Shown here piece by piece: positions 52,434 to 62,263 of a DNA stretch of 64,000 bases; the first letter of the stretch is position 1, and the number at the start of each line of letters is the position of its first letter. The translations under genes were made by a program, and so were the position numbers. A model generated the notes under the pieces. The model saw nothing but the letters and a program-made list of their open reading frames with translations, searched no databases and was not told where the DNA came from. The stretch is from Coleofasciculus sp. FACHB-1120 (GTDB lineage: Bacteria > Cyanobacteriota > Cyanobacteriia > Cyanobacteriales > FACHB-T130): the NCBI RefSeq assembly GCF_014698845.1, contig NZ_JACJTV010000002.1, positions 351,795 through 415,794 on the forward strand, in the 5' to 3' direction.

Positions 52434-54272
52434 CTACTGGTATCCCGCTGCTTGCAACGTGAACAACCGCGCGTAGCGTCCTCCAGCTTTCAATAACTCC
52501 TCGTGACTTCCTTGTTCTATCACCTTTCCGGCTTCCAAAACTACAATCTTGTCAGCCATTCGCACCGTCGAGAAGCGGTGAGAAATTAAGAGAACCATTT
52601 GATTTTTTGTAACCGTCCGGAAGCGATCAAAAATCATCACTTCCGCCTCTGCGTCCATCGCCGCCGTTGGTTCATCCAATACCAAGATATCTGCTTTCGT
52701 TCGCATAAAAGCGCGAGAAAGGGCGATTTTTTGCCACTGACCGCCAGAAAGTTCCGTTCCTCCCTTAAACCATCGTCCTAACTGAGTCTGAAACCCGTCT
52801 GGCATCGTTTCGATAAAAGGTTTCGCCATGCCTTTTTCTGAGGCAATTTCCCAGTGTTTTTCGTCTTCTAAGTGGTTGACATCCCCAACGCCCACATTCT
52901 CTCCTACCTTGAACTGGTAGCGGACGAAGTTCTGGAAAATCACGCCAATCCGTCGATGCAGCACTTCAATGTCCCATTCCGGCAAATCCAATCCATCGAG
53001 TAAGATACGCCCAGAATCGGGGGCATACAATCGAGTTAACAGTTTAATCAGCGTGGTTTTTCCAGAACCGTTCTCTCCGACAATTGCCAGTTTTTCTCCT
53101 GGTTTCAAGTGTAACGAGACGCCATTTAAAGCGGGTTGAGGGCTTCCTGGGTAGGTGAAGTAGACATTCTCGAAACGCACCCCATCATTCGGAAGTACAC
53201 CCTCGGTTGCCATCCCCCAAGTTTTGGGGATGTCTTGTTCTAAAAACTCGTAGAGGTTGGAGAGATACAGGTTGTCTTCATACATTCCCCCAATCGAAGT
53301 CAGGGCGGCGGAGAAAGTAGACTGTCCTTGCCGAAACACCATCAAGTACATCGTCATGTCGCCAAGAGAAATCCGACCCGCGATCGCTTCTAGGACAATC
53401 CAAGCGTAGGCAAGATAGAAGGCGGCGGTACTCAAACTCCCCAGCAAGTAACCCCAGAATCCTCGCCGTAAGGTTAAATCCCGGTCTTCACCGTACAGTC
53501 GAGAGAAGATGTCTTGGTAGCGTTGCAGCAACATCGGCCCCAACTGATACAGTTTCACCTCTTTGGCGTAATCTTCCCGGGCAATCAGTGTTTCCAGGTA
53601 GTGTTGTTGGCGGGTTTCCGGCGATCGCCACCGGAACAAGCGAAAAGCTTCCCCAGAAAAGCGCGTTTCGGCGATAAAGGCAGGCAAGGCGGCGATGACT
53701 AGGACAGCTACTGCCCAAATGGAGAATTGCAGCAGCAAACCGCCGTAGGTGACAAGGGACAGACCACTCTGAATTAAGCTGAAAGTCCGGCTGACTAGCG
53801 ATAAGGGACGGCTGGATGCTTCCATCCGCGCCCGATTCATCTTGTCGTAAAACTCGGAATCCTCAAAATGCGTGAGGTTGAGTGTGAGTGCCTTTTCCAA
53901 AATTAAGACATTCACCCTTTGACCCAGCAACACTCGCAGCAAGGACTGACAAACGGATAGACCTCTTTGACTACCTGCCAGCAACAGGACAGCGATCGCT
54001 TCTAATCCTACATAACCTAACGCTGTCCAGCGATCGCTTTGCAAGCCGGTTTGAGAAGCCAAAACTACCCCATCGACGATTAACTTGCTGACATAAGCAA
54101 CAGCCCCTGGTAGCAAACCGGCGAATAAGGTGAAAGCGGCAAGAACGATCGTGAGAATGCGGCTGGTAGTCCAGACTAAACTAATCGCGCGATCGCTATA
54201 TCGGAAAACTGCTAAAGATTGGCGTAAACGTTGCCCAATCAGCTTGAAGAGATTAAATTTCTGACGACTCAT
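52434..54272 (-). CDS. ABC exporter, fused membrane and ATPase domains
   Basis: 612-aa half-transporter. Membrane domain with about six helices (about 25-320), then ATPase about 360-605. Walker A GENGSGKTTLIKLL, Q-loop VIFQNFVRYQF, signature ELSGGQWQKIALSRAF, Walker B ILVLDEPTAAMDAEAE, H-loop LISHRFSTVR. It belongs to the lipid/drug/peptide exporter class; the cargo is not predictable. ATG at 54272. It begins 19 bp after the Nif3-like gene ends, so the two are probably co-transcribed. Confidence 0.93.
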   Translation of the reverse strand: MSRQKFNLFKLIGQRLRQSLAVFRYSDRAISLVWTTSRILTIVLAAFTLFAGLLPGAVAYVSKLIVDGVVLASQTGLQSDRWTALGYVGLEAIAVLLLAGSQRGLSVCQSLLRVLLGQRVNVLILEKALTLNLTHFEDSEFYDKMNRARMEASSRPLSLVSRTFSLIQSGLSLVTYGGLLLQFSIWAVAVLVIAALPAFIAETRFSGEAFRLFRWRSPETRQQHYLETLIAREDYAKEVKLYQLGPMLLQRYQDIFSRLYGEDRDLTLRRGFWGYLLGSLSTAAFYLAYAWIVLEAIAGRISLGDMTMYLMVFRQGQSTFSAALTSIGGMYEDNLYLSNLYEFLEQDIPKTWGMATEGVLPNDGVRFENVYFTYPGSPQPALNGVSLHLKPGEKLAIVGENGSGKTTLIKLLTRLYAPDSGRILLDGLDLPEWDIEVLHRRIGVIFQNFVRYQFKVGENVGVGDVNHLEDEKHWEIASEKGMAKPFIETMPDGFQTQLGRWFKGGTELSGGQWQKIALSRAFMRTKADILVLDEPTAAMDAEAEVMIFDRFRTVTKNQMVLLISHRFSTVRMADKIVVLEAGKVIEQGSHEELLKAGGRYARLFTLQAAGYQ

Positions 54273-54291
54273 AATCTATTTATAACGTCGT

Positions 54292-55092
54292 CTAGGCATC
54301 AGAACGAGCAACTGTAATCGTCCCTAGAGGCGGTAAAACAACTTCTAGATCGAAGTAGCGATCGCGCAATACTCCCGCTAGCGATCGCAATCCCCATTCT
54401 TCACTCCGACGATGACCAACAGCAATAACGCGAATTCCGGTTTCTTCCACAGCCGCCGCCGCTGGCTGTCGCAACTGTCCGGTAATGTATACACCGGCAC
54501 TCCGCATAGCCGCCTCGCGGATTAGCGCATCGGTCATTGCCCCAACAACAGCCACTCGCTGGATGTCGCCACTACCCGCAAGTGTTTCATCGTATCCGCC
54601 GAAGATTTCCCGAACGCGATCGCAGTAACTTACAAAAGTCTGTGTAGCAATTTCTCCAATCGTACCAATCGGTCGCCTTTCCTTTTCACCCAAAACCTCC
54701 AATGCAGACATCCCCAGCACATCGGCAAGTCGAGGATTAAAACCCAGCGTCATCCGTTCGTCAAAAGCTAGATGATATGCCACTATGCCGACATCGGGTG
54801 CGAGTTGCCCCGCTTTCAGCTTCCAGGGACGATGGAAAAATAAAGCATCTAAGTGTTTAGATTTCGCCCATTTTTCTAACCCCGTCCAAGGTTCCAGCGC
54901 TAATCCTATCCGACGAATCGGGCGTGTTGATGGGTGATAAATACCACCTTGGTCATCACCAAAGCGATGAACGGCAAAGAATCGATCTAAAAATTCTGCA
55001 ATATCATTGAGCGCGATCGCGTCTCCAGTCCATGCATCTGTACTCATAGGCAAAATCTGATTTATAGAGGCTGTAATCGATGCTTGCACCAT
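54292..55092 (-). CDS. Nif3-like dinuclear metal centre protein
   Basis: 266-aa member of the Nif3/YqfO-like family. IRRIGLALEPWTGLEKWAKS, DALFFHRPWKL (normally HHP-like), VAYHLAFDER and a C-terminal GHRRSEEWGLRSLAGVL carry the metal-ligand positions, with some substitution from the usual HH and HxxxE pattern. The family's reaction is not settled. The ATG at 55092 is used; ATG at residue 16 is possible. The 100 bp upstream contains a long hairpin around CTTCTCCG/CGGAGAGGGG (55100-55145). Confidence 0.8.
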   Translation of the reverse strand: MVQASITASINQILPMSTDAWTGDAIALNDIAEFLDRFFAVHRFGDDQGGIYHPSTRPIRRIGLALEPWTGLEKWAKSKHLDALFFHRPWKLKAGQLAPDVGIVAYHLAFDERMTLGFNPRLADVLGMSALEVLGEKERRPIGTIGEIATQTFVSYCDRVREIFGGYDETLAGSGDIQRVAVVGAMTDALIREAAMRSAGVYITGQLRQPAAAAVEETGIRVIAVGHRRSEEWGLRSLAGVLRDRYFDLEVVLPPLGTITVARSDA

Positions 55093-55194
55093 AAGTCGGC
55101 ATATCTCTCCTAAACCCTTCTCCGCATCGGAGAGGGGCTTTAGAGATGGCTCTTGCTCCCTTTCTCTCTCAGGAAGGGGCTAGAGGTTAGTCAC

Positions 55195-55419
55195 TTATGA
55201 CTCAGTAGAACTGGAAACTGGATGAATCGAAGAAACTTGCTGCAATTTTTGCGCTTCCAGCACTTCTAACCTAGCCAGTGATGTAGCGGCATCTGCTAAC
55301 TGTAAAGCCAGATTCACCCGGCATACAGGATCTTTTGCTTGCCAAAGATCCCGCGACAGACAATGTACTCGATAGCGGAACATTTTAACAGAGTATGACG
55401 GGATGGCTTTAACAGTCAT
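55195..55419 (-). CDS. Small hypothetical protein, 74 aa
   Basis: Basic, helical protein from the ATG at 55419 (MTVKAIPSYSVKMFRYRVHC), with a central Ala/Leu-rich helix (RVNLALQLADAATSLARLEV) and a Ser-rich tail. It starts 2 bp after the stop of the upstream gene, indicating an operon. No family is recognised. Confidence 0.6.
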   Translation of the reverse strand: MTVKAIPSYSVKMFRYRVHCLSRDLWQAKDPVCRVNLALQLADAATSLARLEVLEAQKLQQVSSIHPVSSSTES

Positions 55420-55421
55420 GG

Positions 55422-55748
55422 TTACAATCTCTTTTCTACAGAAGCTTGAATGCCTAAAAGTACCCGTGCTGGTTCTAAATAAACAAATGTCAGTATGATT
55501 ACTTGCTCGTCTGTACTGATTGTTACATTATGAAGAACTTCTTGCGGGAAAACCCGTTCATGCTTTACCACTACAGTGTATTGCCCGATTGGCAGGTCAT
55601 CAAAGCCTGCGTCTGCATGAATCAGGTCAATTGTCTCCTGGGCGATCGCTTGCCCATTTTGCCCAAGTAAAGTGATAAAGGCAATGCCATCAATTGAAGT
55701 CAGAGCATGATTCTCCTGATTGCGAATCATGACATAAATATCGGACAT
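55422..55748 (-). CDS. Small beta-sandwich-like hypothetical protein
   Basis: 108-aa protein from the ATG at 55748. Alternating hydrophobic strands with a conserved-looking LPIGQYTVVVKHERVFPQ suggest a carboxypeptidase-regulatory or transthyretin-like beta fold. That is a guess from the pattern; no motif is diagnostic. First gene of a two-gene unit with the 74-aa protein. Confidence 0.6.
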   Translation of the reverse strand: MSDIYVMIRNQENHALTSIDGIAFITLLGQNGQAIAQETIDLIHADAGFDDLPIGQYTVVVKHERVFPQEVLHNVTISTDEQVIILTFVYLEPARVLLGIQASVEKRL

Positions 55749-55926
55749 CTACTCAGCCTTATGTTCCCAGTGTCATGAGTGTATCCGATAACAAACGCGA
55801 TCGCTTTTTAGTCTGATCAGGAGTCATTGGTTAAAAGTAGCACCACCAGTGCGATTACTGTTGTGTTCAACAATAAAGCCAGCGACAGGGTACGATTGCT
55901 GTAGCAAACCCCGATGGAGAGGCGCT

Positions 55927-56715
55927 ATGTTCATCAGCCTGATTGCAGACTACGGAACCGGCGATCCAGCTTTTGCAGAGGTCACGCAACGTCTTTTGAT
56001 GGCTCTACCTTCCTCCCAGATCCACTGCCTCTCGGTTCCTCCCTTCAGCACCTTGGCGACTGGCTTCTGGATTGCCCAACTCGGACTCAATCCCGGCCCG
56101 GAAGAGCGTCTCATTTATCACAACTGCGCTCCTCGCCAAGATGACCCGGAAGCGCGGCAAAACAATGAAGGCGAGGGATTAACTTATGCGCTGTTGCCTA
56201 ATGGCGTCAAAGTGGTAGGTGTTTTTGCTGGTTACACTCTCTCTTTTATCAAAGACCATGCTCAAGTTTTGCAAACAGTCAAGGTTTCTAGAGGCGGGTC
56301 GCAGTTTCGTTCGCGGGATGTGTTTCCTAATGCAGCAGCCGCGATCGCTCAGGGAGACACTACCTATTTAGGGGAAGTTTTGAACCCCAGTCAAATCCCC
56401 GATGCACCAAGCGATCGCGTTGCTTGGATCGATGGCTACGGTAACATCAAAACGACAATCCCTGCCGATACAGTCAACCTAAAACCGGAAGAAAAAGTAG
56501 TCATTCGGGTCGGGGATGTTGTGAGCGATGCCATCTACTCTGACGGCAGTTTCCGCGTGCCTCAAGGAACTTTGGCGTTTTCACCGGGAAGCTCCGGCTG
56601 GAATACTGCTAAGGATGGAAAGCCTATCCGTTGGATGGAGTTATTTTTGCGAGGCGGCAATGCTTGGGAACGCTTCGGCAAACCCCGCGTGAATCAGGTA
56701 GTGACTCGTCTCTAA
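55927..56715 (+). CDS. DUF62-family SAM hydroxide adenosyltransferase-like protein
   Basis: 262-aa protein. ISLIADYGTGDPAFAEV at the start, FAGYTLSFIKDHAQV in the middle and WIDGYGNIKTTIPAD in the C-terminal domain follow the DUF62 pattern. Many members hydrolyse S-adenosylmethionine to adenosine and methionine. The Asp of the first motif and the DGYGN segment bind SAM. Activity here is inferred. The ATG at 55927 is preferred to the frame opening 26 codons upstream, which has no family-like sequence. Confidence 0.8.
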   Translation: MFISLIADYGTGDPAFAEVTQRLLMALPSSQIHCLSVPPFSTLATGFWIAQLGLNPGPEERLIYHNCAPRQDDPEARQNNEGEGLTYALLPNGVKVVGVFAGYTLSFIKDHAQVLQTVKVSRGGSQFRSRDVFPNAAAAIAQGDTTYLGEVLNPSQIPDAPSDRVAWIDGYGNIKTTIPADTVNLKPEEKVVIRVGDVVSDAIYSDGSFRVPQGTLAFSPGSSGWNTAKDGKPIRWMELFLRGGNAWERFGKPRVNQVVTRL

Positions 56716-56775
56716 AAAGGGATTAAAAATTACCCTTTCTGAAGTTTTAATTTGGCTTAATTTGGCCTCTTTAAT

Positions 56776-56949
56776 TTATAACGGCTCTTTCGGAGCATTG
56801 CCGATTAGCGCTTGCACCAAATTCCAAAAAGCGGAAATAAATGCCCCTCCTAGGACAACAAACATCAACATAGCAAGCGCCGCAAAGGGAGAGGTAATGA
56901 ATAAAACGATGAACGCGAGCAATAGAATCGTCAGTAATGCCTTATTCAT
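56776..56949 (-). CDS. Small single-helix membrane protein, 57 aa
   Basis: From the ATG at 56949, with GGAAGG upstream. One long or two short hydrophobic helices (ALLTILLLAFIVLFITSPFA and ALAMLMFVVLGGAFISAFW), then a short tail. An upstream extension in the same frame looks non-coding. No family is recognised. Confidence 0.6.
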   Translation of the reverse strand: MNKALLTILLLAFIVLFITSPFAALAMLMFVVLGGAFISAFWNLVQALIGNAPKEPL

Positions 56950-57232
56950 CGGTGTTTTTTCCTTCCGATTCAGGTGTACTCTCAAAGCATAACGAGAGGG
57001 TTTATTGTCGCGTCCCCTTCTGTGTGCTGAATTAAATATCATCACACTGGGAGATGTTCTCATAGAGAGTAACTCTTAAAGAAGGGAGAAAGCTGCTAAG
57101 AGCAAGAGCCGCTTTGCTTCTGACGACTGAGAAGAACGCGATCGCTTTTAACAAATCTTGCCTATCCCAAATCGCCTCTGGTGAATTATCATCAACCAGA
57201 GATAGAAGTAGCACCAAAACTGATTTGCACCT

Positions 57233-57817
57233 ATGGCTTACACCCCTAAAATCTTGGCATTTGCAGGTAGCACCCGCACTGATTCGTACAATAAAAAGCT
57301 GGTACAAGTTGCTGCGAACGGAGCGCGGACAGCGGGAGCTGAGGTGACATACGTGGATTTGCGCGACCTGCCGATGCCGCTATACGATGAGGATCTCGAA
57401 AAGAGCGAGGGAATGCCTGAAAATGCGCGCAAGTTTAAACAGCTGATGATCGAACATCAGGGACTTCTCATCGCTTCTCCGGAGTACAACAGCTCCATTA
57501 CAGCTGTTTTGAAAAATGTCATTGATTGGGCGTCACGTCCAACAGCCCCGGATGAACCCCCGCTCGTGGCTTTTGCAGACAAAGTAGCGGCGATTATGAG
57601 TACCTCACCGGGAGGATTGGGCGGTTTACGCTGTTTAGTCCACCTGCGCTCGATCCTGGGGAATATCAGAGTCATCGTTCTTCCCGATCAGATCGCGGTG
57701 CCTAAAGCTTTTGAAATATTTAATCCCGACGGTACGATGAAAGACCCCAAACAGCAAGAGTCCATCGAGAAGTTAGGAGAAAAAGTCGCTACTGTCGTGG
57801 CGAAGTTGCACGGGTGA
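57233..57817 (+). CDS. NADPH-dependent FMN reductase
   Basis: 194-aa flavodoxin-fold reductase. ILAFAGSTRTDSYNKKLVQVA binds the FMN phosphate, DLRDLPMPLYDEDLE follows, and LLIASPEYNSSITAVLKNVIDWASRP is the family signature. It reduces FMN, quinones or azo/chromate-type acceptors with NAD(P)H; the physiological acceptor is unknown. ATG at 57233. It has no operon partner. Confidence 0.93.
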   Translation: MAYTPKILAFAGSTRTDSYNKKLVQVAANGARTAGAEVTYVDLRDLPMPLYDEDLEKSEGMPENARKFKQLMIEHQGLLIASPEYNSSITAVLKNVIDWASRPTAPDEPPLVAFADKVAAIMSTSPGGLGGLRCLVHLRSILGNIRVIVLPDQIAVPKAFEIFNPDGTMKDPKQQESIEKLGEKVATVVAKLHG

Positions 57818-57872
57818 AATATGGCGCAAGGAGCGATCGCTGATTCGCTCAGCTCAAACTTGATCAAAGTAA

Positions 57873-58334
57873 CTACTTATGAGGCTCTAACCTTTTAAAA
57901 GCTCTTAGAACCACCAAGCACAGCAAAGCGCCAATTAAACTCATTTGCCATAACCCACACCCAGCCGCAATTCCCAAAGCAGCAGAAACCCAAGTAGCCG
58001 CAGCCGAGGTGAGTCCGCGAACTTTAACACCTGTTGTTGATTCGTGCTGAGACTCGCGTAAAATTTCTCCAGCGCCTAAAAAACCAACCCCGGCTGTAAC
58101 GCCCTGAATGACTCTGCCAAGAGCCTCAGCGCTCTCTTGCGCCGTACCTATCTGGAGGGGCACGAGAACGAAGAATGCTGAACCCAAACTTACGAGCATA
58201 TGGGTTCTCAAACCCGCTGGCTTGTTCTTGAGTTGGCGCTCTAAGCCGATAGCTGCCCCAACTAATAGGGCTAGGCATAGCCTTAAGAGAATGCCTAAAC
58301 CATCATTGGGAGAAAGCACGTAGGTTTGTGACAA
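57873..58334 (-). CDS. MgtC/SapB family membrane protein
   Basis: 153-aa protein with four to five helices. GAAIGLERQLKNKPAGLRTHMLVSLGSAFFVL is the MgtC signature, and GVTAGVGFLGAGEILRE and VRGLTSAAATWVSAALGIAAG complete the domain. Members are linked to magnesium stress or growth at low Mg2+. The reading begins at a TTG (58334); no in-frame ATG precedes the conserved region. Confidence 0.88.
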   Translation of the reverse strand: MSQTYVLSPNDGLGILLRLCLALLVGAAIGLERQLKNKPAGLRTHMLVSLGSAFFVLVPLQIGTAQESAEALGRVIQGVTAGVGFLGAGEILRESQHESTTGVKVRGLTSAAATWVSAALGIAAGCGLWQMSLIGALLCLVVLRAFKRLEPHK

Positions 58335-58445
58335 TGTTGTGCTACTAAAAACGAATGTTTCAACCAGTCTAGTTTACAGGCTGGTTCATCCAGATGAATC
58401 AAAGGGGAATGGTTGCGATCTAACCATTCCCCTTTGATTTGCTAA

Positions 58446-58530
58446 CGGAGAGGGGGGGATTCGAACTCCCGGAACCTTTCGGTTCATCCGATTTCAAGTC
58501 GGACGCAATCGACCACTCTGCCACCTCTCC
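58446..58530 (-). tRNA. tRNA-Ser (anticodon TGA)
   Basis: 85 nt on the minus strand. Acceptor stem GGAGAGG/CCTCTCC with discriminator G, D-arm GGCAGAGTGGTCGATTGC, anticodon arm CCGACTTGAAATCGG (TGA), a long variable arm (class II), and T-arm GGGAGTTCGAATCCCCC. It reads UCA and related serine codons. CCA is not encoded. Confidence 0.97.
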
Positions 58531-58545
58531 AGATGTGTTTTTTTA

Positions 58546-59511
58546 TCATATCAAGGTTGTGGAATTTGTTACTACTAACTTAGAACTGGTTGGATCGCTG
58601 GCTTGGTGAGATCGCACCAGAACCTGCTCGGATGCAATGGTGAAGTCTTGACCAACCCAAACTAGGGAGACTTGGGAGACGACACCGCCTTGCAGCGAGA
58701 CAAGAGAGAAATTATGCAGGCGGTTTGTTTCCGTTTGGATAATCCGAGGTACGCTGGCTGAATTTAAGTAAACGGTTCCCTCTGAGCTGACATAAACTGG
58801 GGTTCGCAACTGGATTTTGGTGTGGCGCATAGTATGGTGCATATGACCAAAAGTGACGAGGGGAATGGTTTTCCCTGCGTCGCGAGTTTGGGCGATCGCA
58901 TCTGCAAAATCCGGATCGCCATAGTCGCCACCGATGGGATGCCAGTCTTTGCCACACGGATCTTCTGGGCGATCGCCTAACCCAACAGGGCCATTGTGAC
59001 CCATAAAAATAACCGTTTCAGAACCAGCACTCTGAGCCGCTGAGACAATTCGGGCGGTTGACTCCTCAAAATTCTTCACTCCGTACCGTTCTTCATAGAA
59101 CTGGGCATTTTTCCAGACTTCTCCACCCCAGCTAAAAGGACGGCTTCCAACTACTGTTAAATCCAGTGCTGGAAAATCAAGCGAACCGTAGCCGACATGA
59201 GTTTCTCCCAGCAAATCCAGCTGTTGTTGCACTCGGTCTTCTTTGTCGCGGTCGTAGGGACACCGACTTCTGCCCCAATCTGAAGCGCTGTACCAAGCGT
59301 CGTGGTTGCCCATTATTGCCGCTTTGGGAAGATCGAGAGACGCGATCGCTTGTACCACCTCCACCGACTCATTGCCAAAATCCCCGACAAACAGCACTAG
59401 GTCAACACCCAGATGCTTCAGGGCCATTTCATCATCACTGTCCCACTGGTCGTGAATATCGCCAACAACCGCAATTTTGGTGGGTTTTTCTGGGTTCCTC
59501 GGATTGCTCAT
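58546..59511 (-). CDS. Calcineurin-like metallophosphoesterase (TIGR04168-like)
   Basis: 321-aa enzyme with KIAVVGDIHDQW, LVLFVGDFGNESVEV, IMGNHDAWYS, VIFMGHNGPVG and VTFGHMHHTM, the five metal-binding blocks of calcineurin-like phosphoesterases. Cyanobacterial and plastid genomes carry this family (TIGR04168). The substrate is unknown. ATG at 59511. It lies 16 bp beyond the tRNA-Ser gene. The 343 bp on the other side (59512-59855) hold no further gene, only the nadA leader. Confidence 0.88.
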   Translation of the reverse strand: MSNPRNPEKPTKIAVVGDIHDQWDSDDEMALKHLGVDLVLFVGDFGNESVEVVQAIASLDLPKAAIMGNHDAWYSASDWGRSRCPYDRDKEDRVQQQLDLLGETHVGYGSLDFPALDLTVVGSRPFSWGGEVWKNAQFYEERYGVKNFEESTARIVSAAQSAGSETVIFMGHNGPVGLGDRPEDPCGKDWHPIGGDYGDPDFADAIAQTRDAGKTIPLVTFGHMHHTMRHTKIQLRTPVYVSSEGTVYLNSASVPRIIQTETNRLHNFSLVSLQGGVVSQVSLVWVGQDFTIASEQVLVRSHQASDPTSSKLVVTNSTTLI

Positions 59512-59855
59512 GCTATCTTCCTCGTCAGTCTTTCTCCAGCATAAAAAAGCATCGCCAGTTTTCGCAGTATCCTCTGGACTAACTCTTTTTTTGTCAATGC
59601 GCGATCTCGTTATTTGATTGTGCTAGCAATACTTGTTTGGTTGGTTGGCGTTTAGAGTGTTGTTCACTTGCGATACAATTCACCGCCGGTTAGCACAAGC
59701 CGATGAGCGCTCCGACAGATGGATCTCGCTCCCATTGAGAACCGCTATATTAAAGCAAATTTGCTCTAAAGTGACTTCCCTACAAGTTTTGGTAAAAACA
59801 ACTATAATTACTGATTACACGCCTAGCAACTTGATTCTCCCAAAAAAATATTACT

Positions 59856-60830
59856 GTGTTTACTACTACACTCCCTCAACGTAATTTTACTCAGACAGCA
59901 GCATTCCCTCACGATTTATTTGAGGCAATTAACGCCCTCAAAAAAGAGTTAAATGCTGTTATTCTTGCCCATTACTATCAAGATTCTGATATTCAAGATG
60001 TAGCAGATTATATCGGAGATTCTCTAGAGCTTTCCCGGAAAGCCGCCAGCACAAATGCCGATGTCATCGTCTTTGCAGGGGTTCACTTTATGGCGGAAAC
60101 TGCCAAAATTCTCAACCCTGATAAGTTGGTACTCTTACCCGATCTCAACGCCGGTTGCTCGTTGGCAGATAGTTGTCCTGCGGATGCTTTTGCTAAATTT
60201 AAGGCAGCTCACCCCGGTCATATAGTCGTTTCTTATATCAATTGCTCTGCCGAAATTAAGGCGATGAGCGACATTATTTGCACCAGTTCCAACGCAGTTA
60301 AACTGGTTCTCCAGATTCCAGAAGACCAGCCGATTATATTTGCCCCCGACCGAAATCTGGGACGATATGTAATGGAACAATCAGGGCGAGATTTGGTGCT
60401 GTGGCAAGGTAGCTGTATGGTGCATGAAACATTCTCTGAAAAGAAGATTGTTCAGCTAAAAATTGAACATCGAGAAGCTGAAGTCATTGCCCATCCAGAG
60501 TGCGAAACGTCAGTGTTGCGCCATGCCGATTACATCGGTTCTACTTCAGCGCTGTTGAAATATTCTCAAGCAAGTTCCACTCAGGTATTTATTGTGGCGA
60601 CTGAGCCGGGAATTATTCATCAAATGCAGAAGCAGGCACCAAACAAGCACTTTATTCCTGCACCGCCAATGAACGACTGTGCTTGCAATGAGTGTCCTCA
60701 TATGCGGTTAAATACTCTGGAGAAGCTGTATTTAGCGATGAAAAATCGGGCACCAGAAATTACTTTGCCAGAAGAAACGCGAGTGGCAGCGCTGCGTCCA
60801 ATTCAGCGGATGTTGGAGATGAGTGCCTAG
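59856..60830 (+). CDS. nadA: Quinolinate synthase
   Basis: 324-aa [4Fe-4S] enzyme of NAD biosynthesis. It condenses iminoaspartate and dihydroxyacetone phosphate. Motifs: [45 protein letters not shown], and cluster cysteines in [11 protein letters not shown] (Cys101), WQGSCMVHE and CACNECPHM. Also [10 protein letters not shown] and [12 protein letters not shown] start at 59856 ([10 protein letters not shown]); no ATG is nearer the conserved region. A hairpin at 60857 follows. Confidence 0.97.
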   Translation: MFTTTLPQRNFTQTAAFPHDLFEAINALKKELNAVILAHYYQDSDIQDVADYIGDSLELSRKAASTNADVIVFAGVHFMAETAKILNPDKLVLLPDLNAGCSLADSCPADAFAKFKAAHPGHIVVSYINCSAEIKAMSDIICTSSNAVKLVLQIPEDQPIIFAPDRNLGRYVMEQSGRDLVLWQGSCMVHETFSEKKIVQLKIEHREAEVIAHPECETSVLRHADYIGSTSALLKYSQASSTQVFIVATEPGIIHQMQKQAPNKHFIPAPPMNDCACNECPHMRLNTLEKLYLAMKNRAPEITLPEETRVAALRPIQRMLEMSA

Positions 60831-60856
60831 TCCTGTTAATTAGGAGCTAATTATTT

Positions 60857-60892
60857 ATAGGATGGGTAGAGCGATCGCGTTGCCCATCCTAT
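60857..60892 (+). terminator. Hairpin after nadA
   Basis: 10-bp stem ATAGGATGGG/CCCATCCTAT with a HIP1 site in the loop, 26 bp after the stop. There is no T tract, so termination is only probable. Confidence 0.55.
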
Positions 60893-61148
60893 CCCTGTGA
60901 ATGTTGAGTTAGGAGGGAAACCTAATCAGGACTTACGCAACCAGCACAGAGAGCGCACTGAGATAGGAGCAGTTGAACATAAGGCAGAACGAAGGTTTTG
61001 GTGCAGTTAGCCTTCTGGAATGCTCCACGTCACAACACAATGAGACACTCAAGAGCCAGAAAAAGTGAGCCTCAAAGGAGAACATTAAATTGATATGCTT
61101 TGAGGAGAAATCTGAGCAGACAGGGGTTTGTCTGCGTTAGGAAGTGGT

Positions 61149-61922
61149 ATGGAAGCAAAAGAAATTCTCGATCGGTTGGCTCTCTGGCGGGATGCTCAAA
61201 AGCGTTCGACATGGAAACCCATTGTAGAAGAGGGAGATGGGGGTGCCGATACTTCTAAGTTTTCTGGGATACCAAGCCTTGCTGAAAATGAACCCTACCC
61301 TCGCTGTGGGACTTGTCAGGCATTGATGCCGCTATTTTTGCAACTCAATCTCAATCAACTGCCAGAAGAACTATTAGGTCGATTTGGTAGCGGACTGCTG
61401 CAAATGTTTTACTGTACCGACTGTGACAGCTATCTGCCGCTAGAAAATACCAAGTTGGTTCGCCTTGTGCAGCCTTTGGCTGGCTCTCAATCTTTGCAAG
61501 GTGAAAACTATCCTTCGTTTCCGGCTAAGACGATTGTAGGATGGACGCAACTGGATGACTACCCTAGCCCTGAAGAGCATAACGAACTGGGACTAATTTT
61601 CGATTACGACTTTTCAGCTAATACAGTACGAATTGAGTGTCCGTTAGTGGGGTTAGTCACTGAAGATTTAGCAATGGATTCTGCTCCTGAAGCTGAAGAG
61701 GTAGCGACTGCCCTGCCAGGTGATAAACTGGCTGGCTATCCAGGCTGGATTCAAGGTATAGAGTATCCAGAGTGTCCTCAATGTAACCGCAGAATGGAGC
61801 TTGTTTTCCAGATTGATTCTGAAGACAATTTACCCTATATGTTTGGTGATGTGGGTTGTGGACACATTACCCAATGCCCAGAACACAAAGAGATATTAAC
61901 CTTTGGGCGGGCTTGTTCGTGA
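61149..61922 (+). CDS. DUF1963 (YwqG-like) protein, cargo of an inverted-repeat cassette
   Basis: 257-aa soluble protein. YPRCGTCQALMPLFLQLNLNQLPEEL, then FYCTDCDSY, a Pro/Asp middle, GDKLAGYPGWIQGIEYPECPQCNRRM and VFQIDSEDNLPYMFGDVGCGHITQC, is the DUF1963 pattern with two CxxC pairs that may hold zinc. The family is sometimes found beside toxin or immunity-type genes, but its function is unknown. The ATG at 61149 has GGA 6 nt upstream. It lies entirely between the two long inverted arms of a mobile-like unit. Confidence 0.85.
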   Translation: MEAKEILDRLALWRDAQKRSTWKPIVEEGDGGADTSKFSGIPSLAENEPYPRCGTCQALMPLFLQLNLNQLPEELLGRFGSGLLQMFYCTDCDSYLPLENTKLVRLVQPLAGSQSLQGENYPSFPAKTIVGWTQLDDYPSPEEHNELGLIFDYDFSANTVRIECPLVGLVTEDLAMDSAPEAEEVATALPGDKLAGYPGWIQGIEYPECPQCNRRMELVFQIDSEDNLPYMFGDVGCGHITQCPEHKEILTFGRACS

Positions 61923-62079
61923 TTGCTGAATAGTCAGCCAATGAAGTTGTAGGTTGGGTTTTGATTTTTAGCTTTAAGTGAACCGTAGCTCACTTTTTTT
62001 GGCTCTTGAGTGTCTCATTGTGTTGTGACGCGGAGCGTTCCAGAAGGCTGACTGCACCAAAACCCTCATTCTGCCTTAT

Positions 62080-62263
62080 CCCTCTTCTGTCACTCTCCGA
62101 AAACATTTGCCATTTCTGAACTCTAGAGCCTTTGTATACGAAGCGATCGCTAGGTTTTTTCTAACAACAAATACAGCTACCAACTTTTTCTAATAGGATA
62201 GCTTGTATTGATTGACTGATAAGGCTTCTGGAGATTGCCTTCCCGGAGAGTGACAGAAGAGGG
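62080..62263. mobile_element. 184-bp MITE nested in the right arm of the cassette
   Basis: Perfect 20-bp inverted ends: CCCTCTTCTGTCACTCTCCG at 62080-62099 and its complement at 62244-62263. TTAT is duplicated on both sides (62076-62079 and 62264-62267). The intact left arm of the host cassette shows a single TTAT at the matching place, so the insertion site is confirmed internally. No coding capacity. Confidence 0.92.
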
